Positions 23,260 to 31,543 of a DNA stretch of 36,324 nt are shown here, piece by piece. Position numbers and translations under genes: made by a program. Numbering within the stretch: the stretch's first letter is position 1; the number at the start of each line of letters is the position of its first letter. The notes under the pieces were generated by a model. The model was not told where the DNA came from, searched no databases, and worked only from the letters and a program-made list of their open reading frames with translations. The stretch lies in the NCBI GenBank assembly GCA_945865935.1, contig CAMBFI010000023.1:1-36324 (forward strand), written 5' to 3'. This DNA comes from Bordetella parapertussis (lineage in GTDB: Bacteria; Pseudomonadota; Gammaproteobacteria; Burkholderiales; Burkholderiaceae_B).

Positions 23260-23835
23260 CTAAATCAATTCTAAGACATCTCGTAGGTGAGCTGCCGTTT
23301 GGGCTAAATGCCTCTTCTCAAATAGATCCACCATATCCGAAGCGGTGAAGCTTGGTCGCTCCCAGCGCAGCCTCATTTGCTTTATTGCGGTGAAGGCGAT
23401 GGGTGGGTGCAGCATGATTTGATTAAGCACGAATTGATCGGGTGTTTGTATTTCAAGATCAAATCTTGAAAGAGTGCTCAGAGGAAAATCTTTCGTGTTC
23501 ATGCTAACGATCGCGTCGGCATTGCCGCGGATGGCTGCTGCAACAACATGTCTATCATTTTTATCTGGCAATTCTATGCCTTCGATGAATGGCTCGTAGT
23601 CGATAACAATGCAGTCTGGAATCGCTTCTCGCATCTGCGCAAGCAAGTTCGGGATGACGTTTGAAGCCTCGGGGTATCGTGCGACGAGCGCAGACGTCCA
23701 CTCCCTCTCAATCTCGTGCGTCCATCTGGCGGTGTACAAATTTGCATGAGCAAGGCTCAGCAGAACATCTCTTTGCAATCTCGAAAACAAAACGCAGGCG
23801 TCTAGTATGGCGGTATAGCGACTACTTACCGCCAT
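23260..23835 (-). CDS. PIN-domain toxin (ribonuclease)
   Basis: A 191-residue PIN-domain protein. Acidic active-site residues are in ILDACVLF (N-terminal Asp), WTHEIEREW and LPDKNDRHVVAAAIRG, with a fourth in VSMNTKDFP. The length and the tail beyond the PIN fold match the PIN proteins paired with excisionase-type HTH antitoxins, and these cleave RNA. It starts at ATG 23835, immediately after the antitoxin stop, so the two are co-transcribed antitoxin first. It is convergent with rfbD with no spacer. Confidence 0.88.
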   Translation of the reverse strand: MAVSSRYTAILDACVLFSRLQRDVLLSLAHANLYTARWTHEIEREWTSALVARYPEASNVIPNLLAQMREAIPDCIVIDYEPFIEGIELPDKNDRHVVAAAIRGNADAIVSMNTKDFPLSTLSRFDLEIQTPDQFVLNQIMLHPPIAFTAIKQMRLRWERPSFTASDMVDLFEKRHLAQTAAHLRDVLELI

Positions 23836-24300
23836 TCATAATTCCTCGTTAAAGCTATCTGAAATTTTGCGAAGCTTCGCAAGTGCGACTTCCGAACGTT
23901 TTTTCTGTTCTTCTTGATATCGCACAAGCTCTTCAAATTCGATACGACGATGGTTATTCACCAAGCGACAGTTCAATCTGCCGGAGTTAATTTCTTTAAT
24001 CACAAAAGGCCTCGATACATTTAAGAATGCGGCTGCTTCTTGAGTCGTGAGCTCGCATTTTTGCGGCACTAAAAGCATAGGCTCGCGTTTTGCCATTTGC
24101 CGCAAGACATCAGCAAAAAACCTGAGTGCGCGTGGCGGCAGGTCAAGCTCGGGCATGGCTGCTCCAGCCACACCCGTATTGATCGTTAGTTTGATTTTTT
24201 CCGCATTCGAATGATCCAGTGTTGAAATTAGGCAGGCACGCGCGACCGCAGCCATTTCGGCCTCAAGCTCGCTAGCTGGATCTAAAACGTGTTGGGTCAT
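23836..24300 (-). CDS. HTH (excisionase-type) antitoxin partner of the PIN toxin
   Basis: A 154-residue protein with a helical N-terminus and an HTH_17-like domain at about 85-130 (LTTQEAAAFLNVSRPFVIKE, LVNNHRRIEFEELVRYQEEQ), ending in a charged helix that probably blocks the PIN active site. It resembles the orphan at 5337-5882 in layout and core sequence (TTxEAAxxLxxSRPxV...HRR). It starts at ATG 24300. The upstream AT-rich region carries two TCGAATTAT repeats (24354 and 24372). Confidence 0.85.
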   Translation of the reverse strand: MTQHVLDPASELEAEMAAVARACLISTLDHSNAEKIKLTINTGVAGAAMPELDLPPRALRFFADVLRQMAKREPMLLVPQKCELTTQEAAAFLNVSRPFVIKEINSGRLNCRLVNNHRRIEFEELVRYQEEQKKRSEVALAKLRKISDSFNEEL

Positions 24301-24353
24301 CGCAGTTGCCTAGCCGTAATTCGGAAAATAATTTGCCGCATCAGAAATTATAA

Positions 24354-24385
24354 TCGAATTATATGATTTATTCGAATTATTCGAA
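24354..24385. promoter_or_regulatory. Repeated operator upstream of the PIN antitoxin
   Basis: TCGAATTAT occurs at 24354-24362 and 24372-24380, 18 bases apart, and the second is inside the palindrome TTCGAA-TTA-TTCGAA (24371-24385). The region is strongly AT-rich and lies between the minus-strand antitoxin and waaC. A binding site for the antitoxin is inferred. Confidence 0.5.
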
Positions 24386-24439
24386 AAGCTATTGAGAGGA
24401 TATCATGCTCGATAAGCAGTTACACCCCTATCGAGAAGT

Positions 24440-25399
24440 ATGCGAATCCTTTTAGTACGAACCTCTTCGCTCGGCGACCTAGTCCATATGTTGCCGGCCG
24501 TGTCCGACATCGCCAAACATCTACCCGGTGCGCAGATCGATTGGTTGGCCGAAGAATCGTTTGCGCAAATCCCGGCCTGGCATCCGGCCGTGCACGAGGT
24601 GATTCCGGTGGCGCATCGGCGTTGGCGGCGGGCGTGGTTTTCTGCGGAGGTGCGCGCCGCGCGGCGTGCGTTACAACAAAAGCTCCGTGACCGTCGCTAC
24701 GATATCGTGTTGGATATGCAGGCGCTTCTGAAATCCGCCTGGCTGGTGCGCATGTCCCAAGGCGTGAAGCATGGGCTGGATTTTCGCTCGGCGCGCGAGC
24801 CCTTAGCCTCGTTTTTTTATGATGTGCGACATCGCGTGGAGTTCTGGCAACCGGCCGTGACGCGGCAGCGTGAGTTAGCCGCAGCAAGCTTTGGCTACAC
24901 CTACGAGGGTGCACCAGACTTTGGCTTACAGGTGTTCGAGGATATTGCCGCTTTGGTGCGTGAAACCCAAGCGCCGTATGCGGTGATCATGCCGTCTGCA
25001 AGTCGTGACGATAAGTTATGGCCCGCCGAAGATTGGCATGCGGTGTTTGATGCGCTGACGCAGCGCGGTCTGGAATTAAAGTTGCTTGCGGGTAATCCCG
25101 CCGAGACGGCACGTGCGCAGGCCTTGATTGCTGGGCATGACAATGCCACTGTATTACCACGCTTGGGCTTACAGGACATTGCGCCGGTGCTGGCTGCCGC
25201 ACAGGTGATGGTTGGACTAGATAGTGGCTTGACGCATTTGTCTGCCGCCCTCGGCCGCCCAACGATTGGTATCTACAAAGCCTCGACGCCCGTGCGCACG
25301 CCGTTAGTGGGTGCTGGTTACACCGCGAGCTTAGGTGACCGTGGCAAATCCCCTGATCAGCATGCCGTTTTGGCTGCACTGAAACAGGCTCTAGGCTAG
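24440..25399 (+). CDS. waaC: LPS heptosyltransferase I
   Basis: A 319-residue GT9-family heptosyltransferase. MRILLVRTSSLGDLVHMLPA is the classical WaaC start. Further hallmarks are IDWLAEESFAQIPAWHPAVH, DMQALLKSA near residues 94-102, PSASRDDKLWPAEDW and the nucleotide-binding GLDSGLTHLSAALGRPTIGI. It adds the first L-glycero-D-manno-heptose to Kdo in the LPS inner core at the cytoplasmic face. waaA follows 10 bases later. A short in-frame leader is absent, and GAGAAGT lies just before the ATG. Confidence 0.95.
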   Translation: MRILLVRTSSLGDLVHMLPAVSDIAKHLPGAQIDWLAEESFAQIPAWHPAVHEVIPVAHRRWRRAWFSAEVRAARRALQQKLRDRRYDIVLDMQALLKSAWLVRMSQGVKHGLDFRSAREPLASFFYDVRHRVEFWQPAVTRQRELAAASFGYTYEGAPDFGLQVFEDIAALVRETQAPYAVIMPSASRDDKLWPAEDWHAVFDALTQRGLELKLLAGNPAETARAQALIAGHDNATVLPRLGLQDIAPVLAAAQVMVGLDSGLTHLSAALGRPTIGIYKASTPVRTPLVGAGYTASLGDRGKSPDQHAVLAALKQALG

Positions 25400-25409
25400 T
25401 ATTCACTCT

Positions 25410-26810
25410 ATGGCACAACAAGCGTACACCCTGCTGCTTAGAATCTTCTCGCCCTTCATTTGGGCGTGGATGGCTTGGCGCGGGCATAAGGCGGGGGGTG
25501 TTTGGCAGATATTTTGCGCAGAGCGCTTTGGCTCCTATCCGCTGCGTTGGGATGGTGAAGCGCCAGTCTGGATCCACGCAGTCAGTCTGGGCGAAACGCG
25601 CGCATCCCAAAGCCTAATTACATTGTTGCTCTCGCAAGGCAATCGCATTTTGTTGACGCACACCACACCCACGGGTCGGGCAGAGGGTGCGCGTTTGTTT
25701 GCGGCAGAAATCGCGTCGGGCCAGTTGCGCCAGCAGTGGTTGCCGTATGACTTTCCAGGAGCAACCCGTAAATTTTTTGCTCACTATCGCCCACGCTTGG
25801 CGATTCTGATTGAACGTGAAGTCTGGCCGAACCTGATCGAACAAGCGCGCTTGGCTGATGTGCCGGTGGTGTTGGCGAGCGCGCGTTTTTCTGAACGTGC
25901 GCAGGGGCATGTTCGCCGTATCGATCAATTGTTTATTAGTTTGATGCGCGATGCGTATGCCAGCATCGACTTAGCCTTGGCGCAGACGGAAGACGATGCC
26001 CGTCGCCTCTACGAAATTGGCGCACCGAACGTGCAAGTGGTCGGTAATGTAAAGTTTGATGTACAGCTTCCGGTTGTCGCTGTCGAAGCTGGTCGCGGTT
26101 GGCGCGAGCGTTTGGGTCGTCCGATCATTGCCATTGCCAGCACGCGTGAAGGTGAGGACGCGATGTTTGTCCCGGCGATTCAGCAGCGGCTGTTGCACAA
26201 GGACTCAGTGATTACCGATTATCACGTGCAGCTTGATCCGGTTGAGATGCCAGCCACTGCACCTTTGTTTTTGTTGATCCCTCGTCATCCCCAGCGCTTC
26301 GATGAGGCGGCAAGCTTATTGGAGACCGCAAACGTTAAATACGTACGGTGGTCCACCATTCGTCATAACGTCGATGCACCACATGAGCTCGCACCGGTTG
26401 AAGTGGTCTTGTGTGACACGCTTGGTGAAATGCCGTTTTTCTACGCGGCAAGCGATGTCGCGATCGTGGCCGGCAGCTTTGCGCCGCACGGCGGACAAAA
26501 TTTGATTGAAGCGTGTGCGCTTGGCACGCCAGTCATCGTAGGACCTTTCACGCGTAACTTTGCGGATGCCGTCGATGGCGCCGTGGCGGTTGGTGCCGCA
26601 ATTCAAATCGTGAGTTCTGAGTTAGTAGACCCCGCACAACGTGCAGTGGCCACAGCGGTTAGCTGGCTGCAAGAGCCAGAAGCCTTGGCAAATCGTGGTC
26701 GTTTAGGCCGTGATTGGGTCGCACAACACACCGGTGCGACACAACGTATCGTGCAACAGATCAACGAGTTTGAAGCTGCCCAGGACCAATCTTCGCGGCA
26801 TCCGCGTTAA
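25410..26810 (+). CDS. waaA: 3-deoxy-D-manno-octulosonic acid (Kdo) transferase
   Basis: A 466-residue Kdo transferase, slightly longer than the usual 420-430 because of an insertion around 280-310 and a C-terminal tail. It has an N-terminal membrane anchor, WIHAVSLGETRASQSLI (conserved Glu), LTHTTPTGRAEGARLF, REVWPNLIEQARLADVPVVL, and the GT-B C-domain VAGSFAPHGGQNLIEACALGTPVIVGP. It attaches Kdo to lipid A precursor. It forms an operon with waaC. Its last 50 bases overlap a small minus-strand frame at 26761-26934. Confidence 0.95.
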   Translation: MAQQAYTLLLRIFSPFIWAWMAWRGHKAGGVWQIFCAERFGSYPLRWDGEAPVWIHAVSLGETRASQSLITLLLSQGNRILLTHTTPTGRAEGARLFAAEIASGQLRQQWLPYDFPGATRKFFAHYRPRLAILIEREVWPNLIEQARLADVPVVLASARFSERAQGHVRRIDQLFISLMRDAYASIDLALAQTEDDARRLYEIGAPNVQVVGNVKFDVQLPVVAVEAGRGWRERLGRPIIAIASTREGEDAMFVPAIQQRLLHKDSVITDYHVQLDPVEMPATAPLFLLIPRHPQRFDEAASLLETANVKYVRWSTIRHNVDAPHELAPVEVVLCDTLGEMPFFYAASDVAIVAGSFAPHGGQNLIEACALGTPVIVGPFTRNFADAVDGAVAVGAAIQIVSSELVDPAQRAVATAVSWLQEPEALANRGRLGRDWVAQHTGATQRIVQQINEFEAAQDQSSRHPR

Positions 26811-26934
26811 GCGGCGCAGCAATATTCGCCGCTGGCGTGCGACCCTTTTGCGCGCGCGGCGTACCAAACCAACCTTGCCCGACTGCAAACAAGCCAAGGT
26901 TGACGATGACCAAGATGATGAATAGCGTTCTCAT
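26761..26934 (-). CDS. Small membrane-anchored hypothetical protein downstream of coaX
   Basis: A 57-codon frame starting MRTLFIILVIVNLGLFAVGQ, one hydrophobic segment, then a polar Ala/Pro-rich tail ending QLQTR. It starts 36 bases after the coaX stop on the same strand, the position where related betaproteobacteria encode a small membrane-anchored or SPOR-type protein. The Shine-Dalgarno is weak. Its last 50 bases overlap the waaA 3' end in antisense. Assignment rests on hydrophobicity and position. Confidence 0.5.
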   Translation of the reverse strand: MRTLFIILVIVNLGLFAVGQGWFGTPRAQKGRTPAANIAAPLNADAAKIGPGQLQTR

Positions 26935-26970
26935 GCACGCAATGTAATGAGAATAGGGGAGTTTCGCAAG

Positions 26971-27744
26971 TTAACCCTCGACCGGCACCAAGTGCGCCAG
27001 CCCATCCAACACGGGGTTGGCGAGCACTTCAATCTGAAGGTGCCCGAGTAGTCTGCGCAGTTCTTGCTCCACCTCGGGCCAGCCGCCGCCACTCACACAC
27101 AATACCGGCGCAACACCAAAGCGCTCTTGTGTAATCAGGCATTGACGGTGCACGGCGCCCGCTTGTGCGGCCACCACACCAGTCGAAATCGCTTGCAAAG
27201 TTTGCCGCGGATAGTCGGTGCCCGCGCCACTCGCGAGCGGCAGGTTTGCTGTGCCCTGCGCGAGCGACTGGCGCATCAGTGCTGGGCCCGGCAGGATGAG
27301 GCCGCCTTCAAAATGATTGCTCGGATTGAGGGTGTCAATCGTTGTGGCTGTGCCAAACGTAGCAAGTACGAGCGGTGGGTGCGCGGTCTTAAAGCGTGCG
27401 GCAAGACCCAGCATTGAAGCCCAGCGATCGGCGCCGAGCTGCTCGGGTTGCGCATACCCATTGGTGACACCGGCCTGCGCCGCGGACGGTGTGATCCATT
27501 GCAGTGCGCAGTGGATCTCTTGCAGCGTTTGCTGAAGATGCTCTGCGACGATATGTCCGGCAACGTTGACGCCTAGCGCAGCGGTAGGTTGTACGGGAAG
27601 CGAGGCGAGCCATTTCCGCAAGCGCGCAGGAAGTTCAGCGAGTGGATTCAATGTAATGGCATGGGCTGCAGCCTCGCGCCCGAGTCCTGGGTGCTGCCAG
27701 CCAAGCTTGATCCGGGTATTGCCAACATCCATCAAAACAATCAT
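26971..27744 (-). CDS. coaX: Type III pantothenate kinase
   Basis: A 257-residue CoaX: pantothenate plus ATP to 4'-phosphopantothenate, the first step of CoA synthesis. It has the ASKHA phosphate loop MDVGNTRIKLGW (residues 5-16), EQLGADRWASMLGLAAR, LATFGTATTIDTLNP and the LILPGPALMRQSLA region. Its ATG overlaps the birA stop by four bases (ATGA), so translation is coupled. This birA-coaX pairing is common in Burkholderiales. Confidence 0.95.
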   Translation of the reverse strand: MIVLMDVGNTRIKLGWQHPGLGREAAAHAITLNPLAELPARLRKWLASLPVQPTAALGVNVAGHIVAEHLQQTLQEIHCALQWITPSAAQAGVTNGYAQPEQLGADRWASMLGLAARFKTAHPPLVLATFGTATTIDTLNPSNHFEGGLILPGPALMRQSLAQGTANLPLASGAGTDYPRQTLQAISTGVVAAQAGAVHRQCLITQERFGVAPVLCVSGGGWPEVEQELRRLLGHLQIEVLANPVLDGLAHLVPVEG

Positions 27745-28649
27745 GTGTCTCTCGCAGAGCTAGTGTGCTGTGTAGTGCGGGCTCGAATCGACACATCGCC
27801 CACCAAAATTGGCAAGAGACCAGACGCGGTCTCGATTTGTAAGCGGCCGATTGAATCGGTGCCGCGGGCAATGCCAGTGTGCAACAGTTTCCCCTGATCG
27901 ATGACCTCAACCTGTTCGCCAAATAAGCCGTCGACTTCTTGGTAGCGAGAGGCAAAACCAGCATACCCTGTTGCAGCATATTCGTGGAGGGTACGCTGCC
28001 AAACCTGTGCGAGTGCCGCAACAAGCTCGATAGGATCGATCACTTGTTCCAACAAAATGTGTGACAAATCAGCGACAGGCCGCTGGAGCTTGGCGGACAA
28101 CTCGGAGGCGCCCGACAGGTTCAGCCCCATGCCGATCACCAAAATAGGTTGCCGGGCCGTGGTCGACGCAGCGGTCTCGACCAAAATGCCGGCAAGCTTG
28201 GCGTCCTTCCATTGCAGGTCGTTCGGCCATTTCAGAGTTAACTGATGTGCGGTGCGTGCACCAATCAGCGGTGTGAGCAAACTGCGTAGGGTCAGGCAGC
28301 TGGCGATGCCAAGCGCAGGGGCGATGCCGGGTAAGTCACCCGCAGCAATTTTTGGTGCAAAACCACAAGAAAACATTAAGCACTCGCCGTCTGCATTATG
28401 CCAAGGGCGCGCAGCCCGGCCTTTGCCCGCCGTTTGCAGGTGGGCGCCCAGTAAGCGTGGCCAGGGCGGGGTGGTAGCAGGTGTAGCCGCGCTTGCCATC
28501 GCGCGCGCTAAATCTCCCAGATCCTTATTGGTCGATCCGGTGCTTTTTACCCAAGCCACCGCGTCAAATTCTGGCAGCAAGGTGCCTAGCCTCTCACGAA
28601 ACGTGTTGGGCGAAGGAAACGGGATCGAGGAGCGGGAATCGACTGTCAT
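27741..28649 (-). CDS. birA: Biotin-[acetyl-CoA-carboxylase] ligase (no DNA-binding domain)
   Basis: A 302-residue ligase that attaches biotin to the AccB carrier protein. The catalytic domain has KSTGSTNKDLGDLARAM, GKGRAARPWHNADGECLMFS (biotin/AMP loop), LTLKWPNDLQWKDAKLAGIL and the C-terminal SH3-like part with GIARGTDSIGRLQIE. There is no N-terminal winged helix, so it should not act as the biotin repressor. ATG 28649 is preferred over GTG 28652. It is divergent from mlaE with only 23 bases between, so the promoters must overlap coding starts. Confidence 0.92.
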   Translation of the reverse strand: MTVDSRSSIPFPSPNTFRERLGTLLPEFDAVAWVKSTGSTNKDLGDLARAMASAATPATTPPWPRLLGAHLQTAGKGRAARPWHNADGECLMFSCGFAPKIAAGDLPGIAPALGIASCLTLRSLLTPLIGARTAHQLTLKWPNDLQWKDAKLAGILVETAASTTARQPILVIGMGLNLSGASELSAKLQRPVADLSHILLEQVIDPIELVAALAQVWQRTLHEYAATGYAGFASRYQEVDGLFGEQVEVIDQGKLLHTGIARGTDSIGRLQIETASGLLPILVGDVSIRARTTQHTSSARDT

Positions 28650-28672
28650 CACCTGATTTTACGGCGTGAATT

Positions 28673-29836
28673 ATGATGGGGGCACTTTATGGATCCCCCA
28701 TCCTTTGCATGACGCTTAGTTCGACATCTTCGCAGTCAGATCGCCTGGTCGTCTTTGACGACAAGGTCTGCCGTCTGAGCGGCGACTGGAATGTACAAGC
28801 GCTCGCCGTGTCGGGTGAAGTTGATCGGCGTGTAGCGCTGCTCGCGCGCGCGCAGCCCGCGATGGACTGGGATCTCACCGGCATCGCAAAATTCGACGCG
28901 GTAGGTGCCCAGTTGCTTTGGAAGCGCTGGAGTGCCGTGCTGCCCCAAGGCATCGCGCTGACAGACAGTCAGCGTGCCTTGTTTGATGTACTGGCGCAAT
29001 ACCCGGTTGAGCAGTCACCGGCAACGCCGGCACCACAGCTCCTTGATTGGGTGCGTGGAATTGGACGTGGGGTGTTTGTTGGGCTTGAGCACGGCCTCGG
29101 GTTGTTACGAATGCTCGGCACGTTTATGGGGGATTTTGGTCGCCTCCTGATGCGACCTTCTCGCGGACCCTGGCGGGAAATCTCGGCGCAGGTGTATCGA
29201 GTGGGGGCGCAGGCGCTCGGCATCACCGCCTTGGTCGGATTTTTAATCGGGATCGTCTTGTCGTATCTGTCGGCCCAGCAGCTCGCGGTGTTTGGGGTTG
29301 GACAGTTCATTGTCAAGCTGTTGGGGGTGGCCACCGTACGGGAACTCGGGCCGATTTTGGCTGCGATTCTGGTGGCGGGGCGCTCGGGCTCATCGATTAC
29401 CGCGCAGATTGGCGTAATGCGTGTCACGCAAGAGCTCGATGCGATGGAGGTGATGGGGATTTCGCACGGACAGCGGTTGATTTTGCCGCGTGTGATCGCC
29501 TTAGCAATTGCCATGCCGCTTTTGGTGCTGTGGACAGACGCCATGGCGTTGATCGGTGGGATGATCGCGGCTAAGCTGCAGCTAGGCCTGACGATTCAGT
29601 GGTTCTTTGGCCAGTTGCCGGATGCGATCGGCATCAAAAACTACTGGATCAGTGTGATCAAGGGCATTACGTTTGGTGCCTGGATTGCCTTGGCGGCGTG
29701 CCACTTTGGGTTGCGCATTAAACCCAACACCGAGAGTCTAGGGCGCGGCACGACAGCCTCGGTTGTGACAGCGATTACCGGTGTGATCCTGATAGACGCC
29801 TTATATGCAATCCTCTTTAACGAGATGGGTATATGA
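28673..29836 (+). CDS. mlaE: MlaE-family lipid ABC transporter permease with N-terminal STAS-like domain
   Basis: A 387-residue inner-membrane permease. Residues 15-120 (VVFDDKVCRLSGDWNVQALA, MDWDLTGIAKFDAVGAQLLW) form a STAS-like domain that in enteric systems is the separate MlaB. The remaining part has about five helices with ALGITALVGFLIGIVLSYLS, VRELGPILAAILVAGRSGSS and RVTQELDAMEVMGISHGQRL, diagnostic of MlaE. It moves phospholipids between inner and outer membrane with MlaF and MlaD. Starts at 28676 or 28709 are also possible. Its stop overlaps the mlaF ATG by four bases. Confidence 0.93.
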   Translation: MMGALYGSPILCMTLSSTSSQSDRLVVFDDKVCRLSGDWNVQALAVSGEVDRRVALLARAQPAMDWDLTGIAKFDAVGAQLLWKRWSAVLPQGIALTDSQRALFDVLAQYPVEQSPATPAPQLLDWVRGIGRGVFVGLEHGLGLLRMLGTFMGDFGRLLMRPSRGPWREISAQVYRVGAQALGITALVGFLIGIVLSYLSAQQLAVFGVGQFIVKLLGVATVRELGPILAAILVAGRSGSSITAQIGVMRVTQELDAMEVMGISHGQRLILPRVIALAIAMPLLVLWTDAMALIGGMIAAKLQLGLTIQWFFGQLPDAIGIKNYWISVIKGITFGAWIALAACHFGLRIKPNTESLGRGTTASVVTAITGVILIDALYAILFNEMGI

Positions 29837-30630
29837 CGGCGGCCCCCATCATCTCGGTTCAGCACCTCACCACGGCGTTTGGTACACACGTCGTGCATCA
29901 GGACTTGAGTCTGGATGTTTATCCCAAAGAGATCCTCGCCTTAGTCGGTGGTTCGGGCTCGGGTAAGACAACCTTATTGCGACAGATTTTGGGACTGGAT
30001 GAACCGCGTAGCGGTGTGGTCAAAGTCTTTGGCCGACCCGTGCACGATTACACCGGTCAAGACCGCATCGCGCTGACCCATCGGTGGGGCATGTTGTTTC
30101 AAGCGGGGGCACTCTTTTCTGCGCTGCCTGTCTTCGATAATATTGCTTTGCCTTTGCGTGAATTGCATCATTTGCCTGAAGCCTTGATTCGCGATGTGGT
30201 GCTAATGCGTTTGAGCTGGATGGGCTTGACGGCACGCGACGCAGACTTAATGCCTTCGGACTTGTCGGGCGGCATGATTAAGCGAGTGGCCTTGGCCAGA
30301 GCGCTGGCGCTGGACCCTGAACTATTGTTTCTGGATGAGCCGACGGCAGGACTTGATCCGCAGCGCGCCGATGAATTCGTAGAGTTAATTCGTGTGCTGC
30401 ATCGTGAGTTAGGGTTTACTGTCGTGATGGTGACGCACGATTTGGATACGATTGGTGCCTTGGCCTCGCGCGTCGCGGTCTTGGCTGAAAAGAAAGTGTT
30501 AGTTGAAGGCTCGCTAGAGACGGTGATGGCAACCCAGCACCCCTTTATTGATGCCTTTTTTCATAGTGAGCGTGGCGTACGTGCGCTCGGGGCGACTGCC
30601 GCCAAGGATGTGAATCATGGAAAACCGTAG
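29833..30630 (+). CDS. mlaF: MlaF-family lipid ABC transporter ATPase
   Basis: A 265-residue ATPase. Walker A is GGSGSGKT (39-46), the Q-loop is at FQAGALFSALPVFDNI, the signature LSGGM is at 144-148, Walker B LFLDEP is at 165-170 and the switch His is 202 in MVTHDLD. It energises phospholipid transport by MlaE. It overlaps mlaE by 4 bases and mlaD by 14, so the operon is tightly coupled. Confidence 0.95.
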   Translation: MTAAPIISVQHLTTAFGTHVVHQDLSLDVYPKEILALVGGSGSGKTTLLRQILGLDEPRSGVVKVFGRPVHDYTGQDRIALTHRWGMLFQAGALFSALPVFDNIALPLRELHHLPEALIRDVVLMRLSWMGLTARDADLMPSDLSGGMIKRVALARALALDPELLFLDEPTAGLDPQRADEFVELIRVLHRELGFTVVMVTHDLDTIGALASRVAVLAEKKVLVEGSLETVMATQHPFIDAFFHSERGVRALGATAAKDVNHGKP

Positions 30631-31534
30631 TCACGCGTTACTCGCGGGATTGTTTACCTTGCTGCTGGTGATCGCCGGTGCGATCGGGGCGGTGTGGGTC
30701 AGTAAGAAGAACGTGCCGCTCTTGCCGTACGAGCTGGTCGCAACCTCTCCGGTGACAGGGCTCTCGGTGCAATCGGCTGTGCGCTATCAGGGCGTACCGG
30801 TGGGTCGGGTGCAGTCGCTACGCTTCATGCCCGATAGGCCTGGTCAAGTACGTATTCTGATTGGTGTGGATCCGAACACCCCATTGACGGAATCAAGTTG
30901 GGCAGAGATTGTCACAGCCGGTGTGACCGGGATTTCCAACGTTGAATTACGTGATGATGGAAAATCAACCAAGCGGTTGGTATCGTCGGCTGAGCGTATT
31001 CAGGATATTCCAATTCGTCCCAGCTTTCTGGAGCGCTTGCAAACGCAGAGCGATGAGGTCTTGCCCGCGCTGGATCGCATCATGGATCAGATTGAAAAAA
31101 TCACCAGCGATCAAAATATTGAATCCTTACAAATCACCATGACGAATGTGGCCGAGTTATCGACCCAGCTGAATCAGTCTGCCAAGTTGCTTGAACCTGG
31201 TTTGAAAAAGATTCCTGCGCTGGTGGATGGCATCACAGCGATGACGCGGCGCATGGATGATGGCATGGTCTTGCTGACACGCCGCTTGGATGGTGCGCTG
31301 GCAGATGTTGGAATCCTGACGCGTTCGGCGCAAGATGCGATTGCGCAGATCAATGCGTCAACACTCCCTGATATGTCCGTGCTCTCGTCGAGTGTGGTGG
31401 ATGCCTCACGCACACTGACGCGTACGGTACGCCAGTTTGGGCAGTCACCGCAGTCATTTATTTTTGGGCCGCCACGCGCGGCACCAGGTCCGGGTGAGCC
31501 GGGATTTGCAGGCTTTGGCTCAGCGGCGCCGTAA
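30617..31534 (+). CDS. mlaD: MlaD-type MCE-domain periplasmic lipid-binding protein
   Basis: A 305-residue protein with a single N-terminal anchor (LLAGLFTLLLVIAGAIGAVW), an MCE domain at about 37-115 (LSVQSAVRYQGVPVGRVQSL, VTAGVTGISNVELRD) and a long helical, coiled-coil-prone C-terminal part (about 140-285). The tail is longer than in enteric MlaD (about 180 residues) and nearer PqiB/YebT-like or Burkholderiales homologues. It forms the ring that hands phospholipids from the outer-membrane side to MlaE. A PqiC-type lipoprotein follows. Confidence 0.93.
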   Translation: MENRSHALLAGLFTLLLVIAGAIGAVWVSKKNVPLLPYELVATSPVTGLSVQSAVRYQGVPVGRVQSLRFMPDRPGQVRILIGVDPNTPLTESSWAEIVTAGVTGISNVELRDDGKSTKRLVSSAERIQDIPIRPSFLERLQTQSDEVLPALDRIMDQIEKITSDQNIESLQITMTNVAELSTQLNQSAKLLEPGLKKIPALVDGITAMTRRMDDGMVLLTRRLDGALADVGILTRSAQDAIAQINASTLPDMSVLSSSVVDASRTLTRTVRQFGQSPQSFIFGPPRAAPGPGEPGFAGFGSAAP

Positions 31535-31543
31535 AGGGAAATC

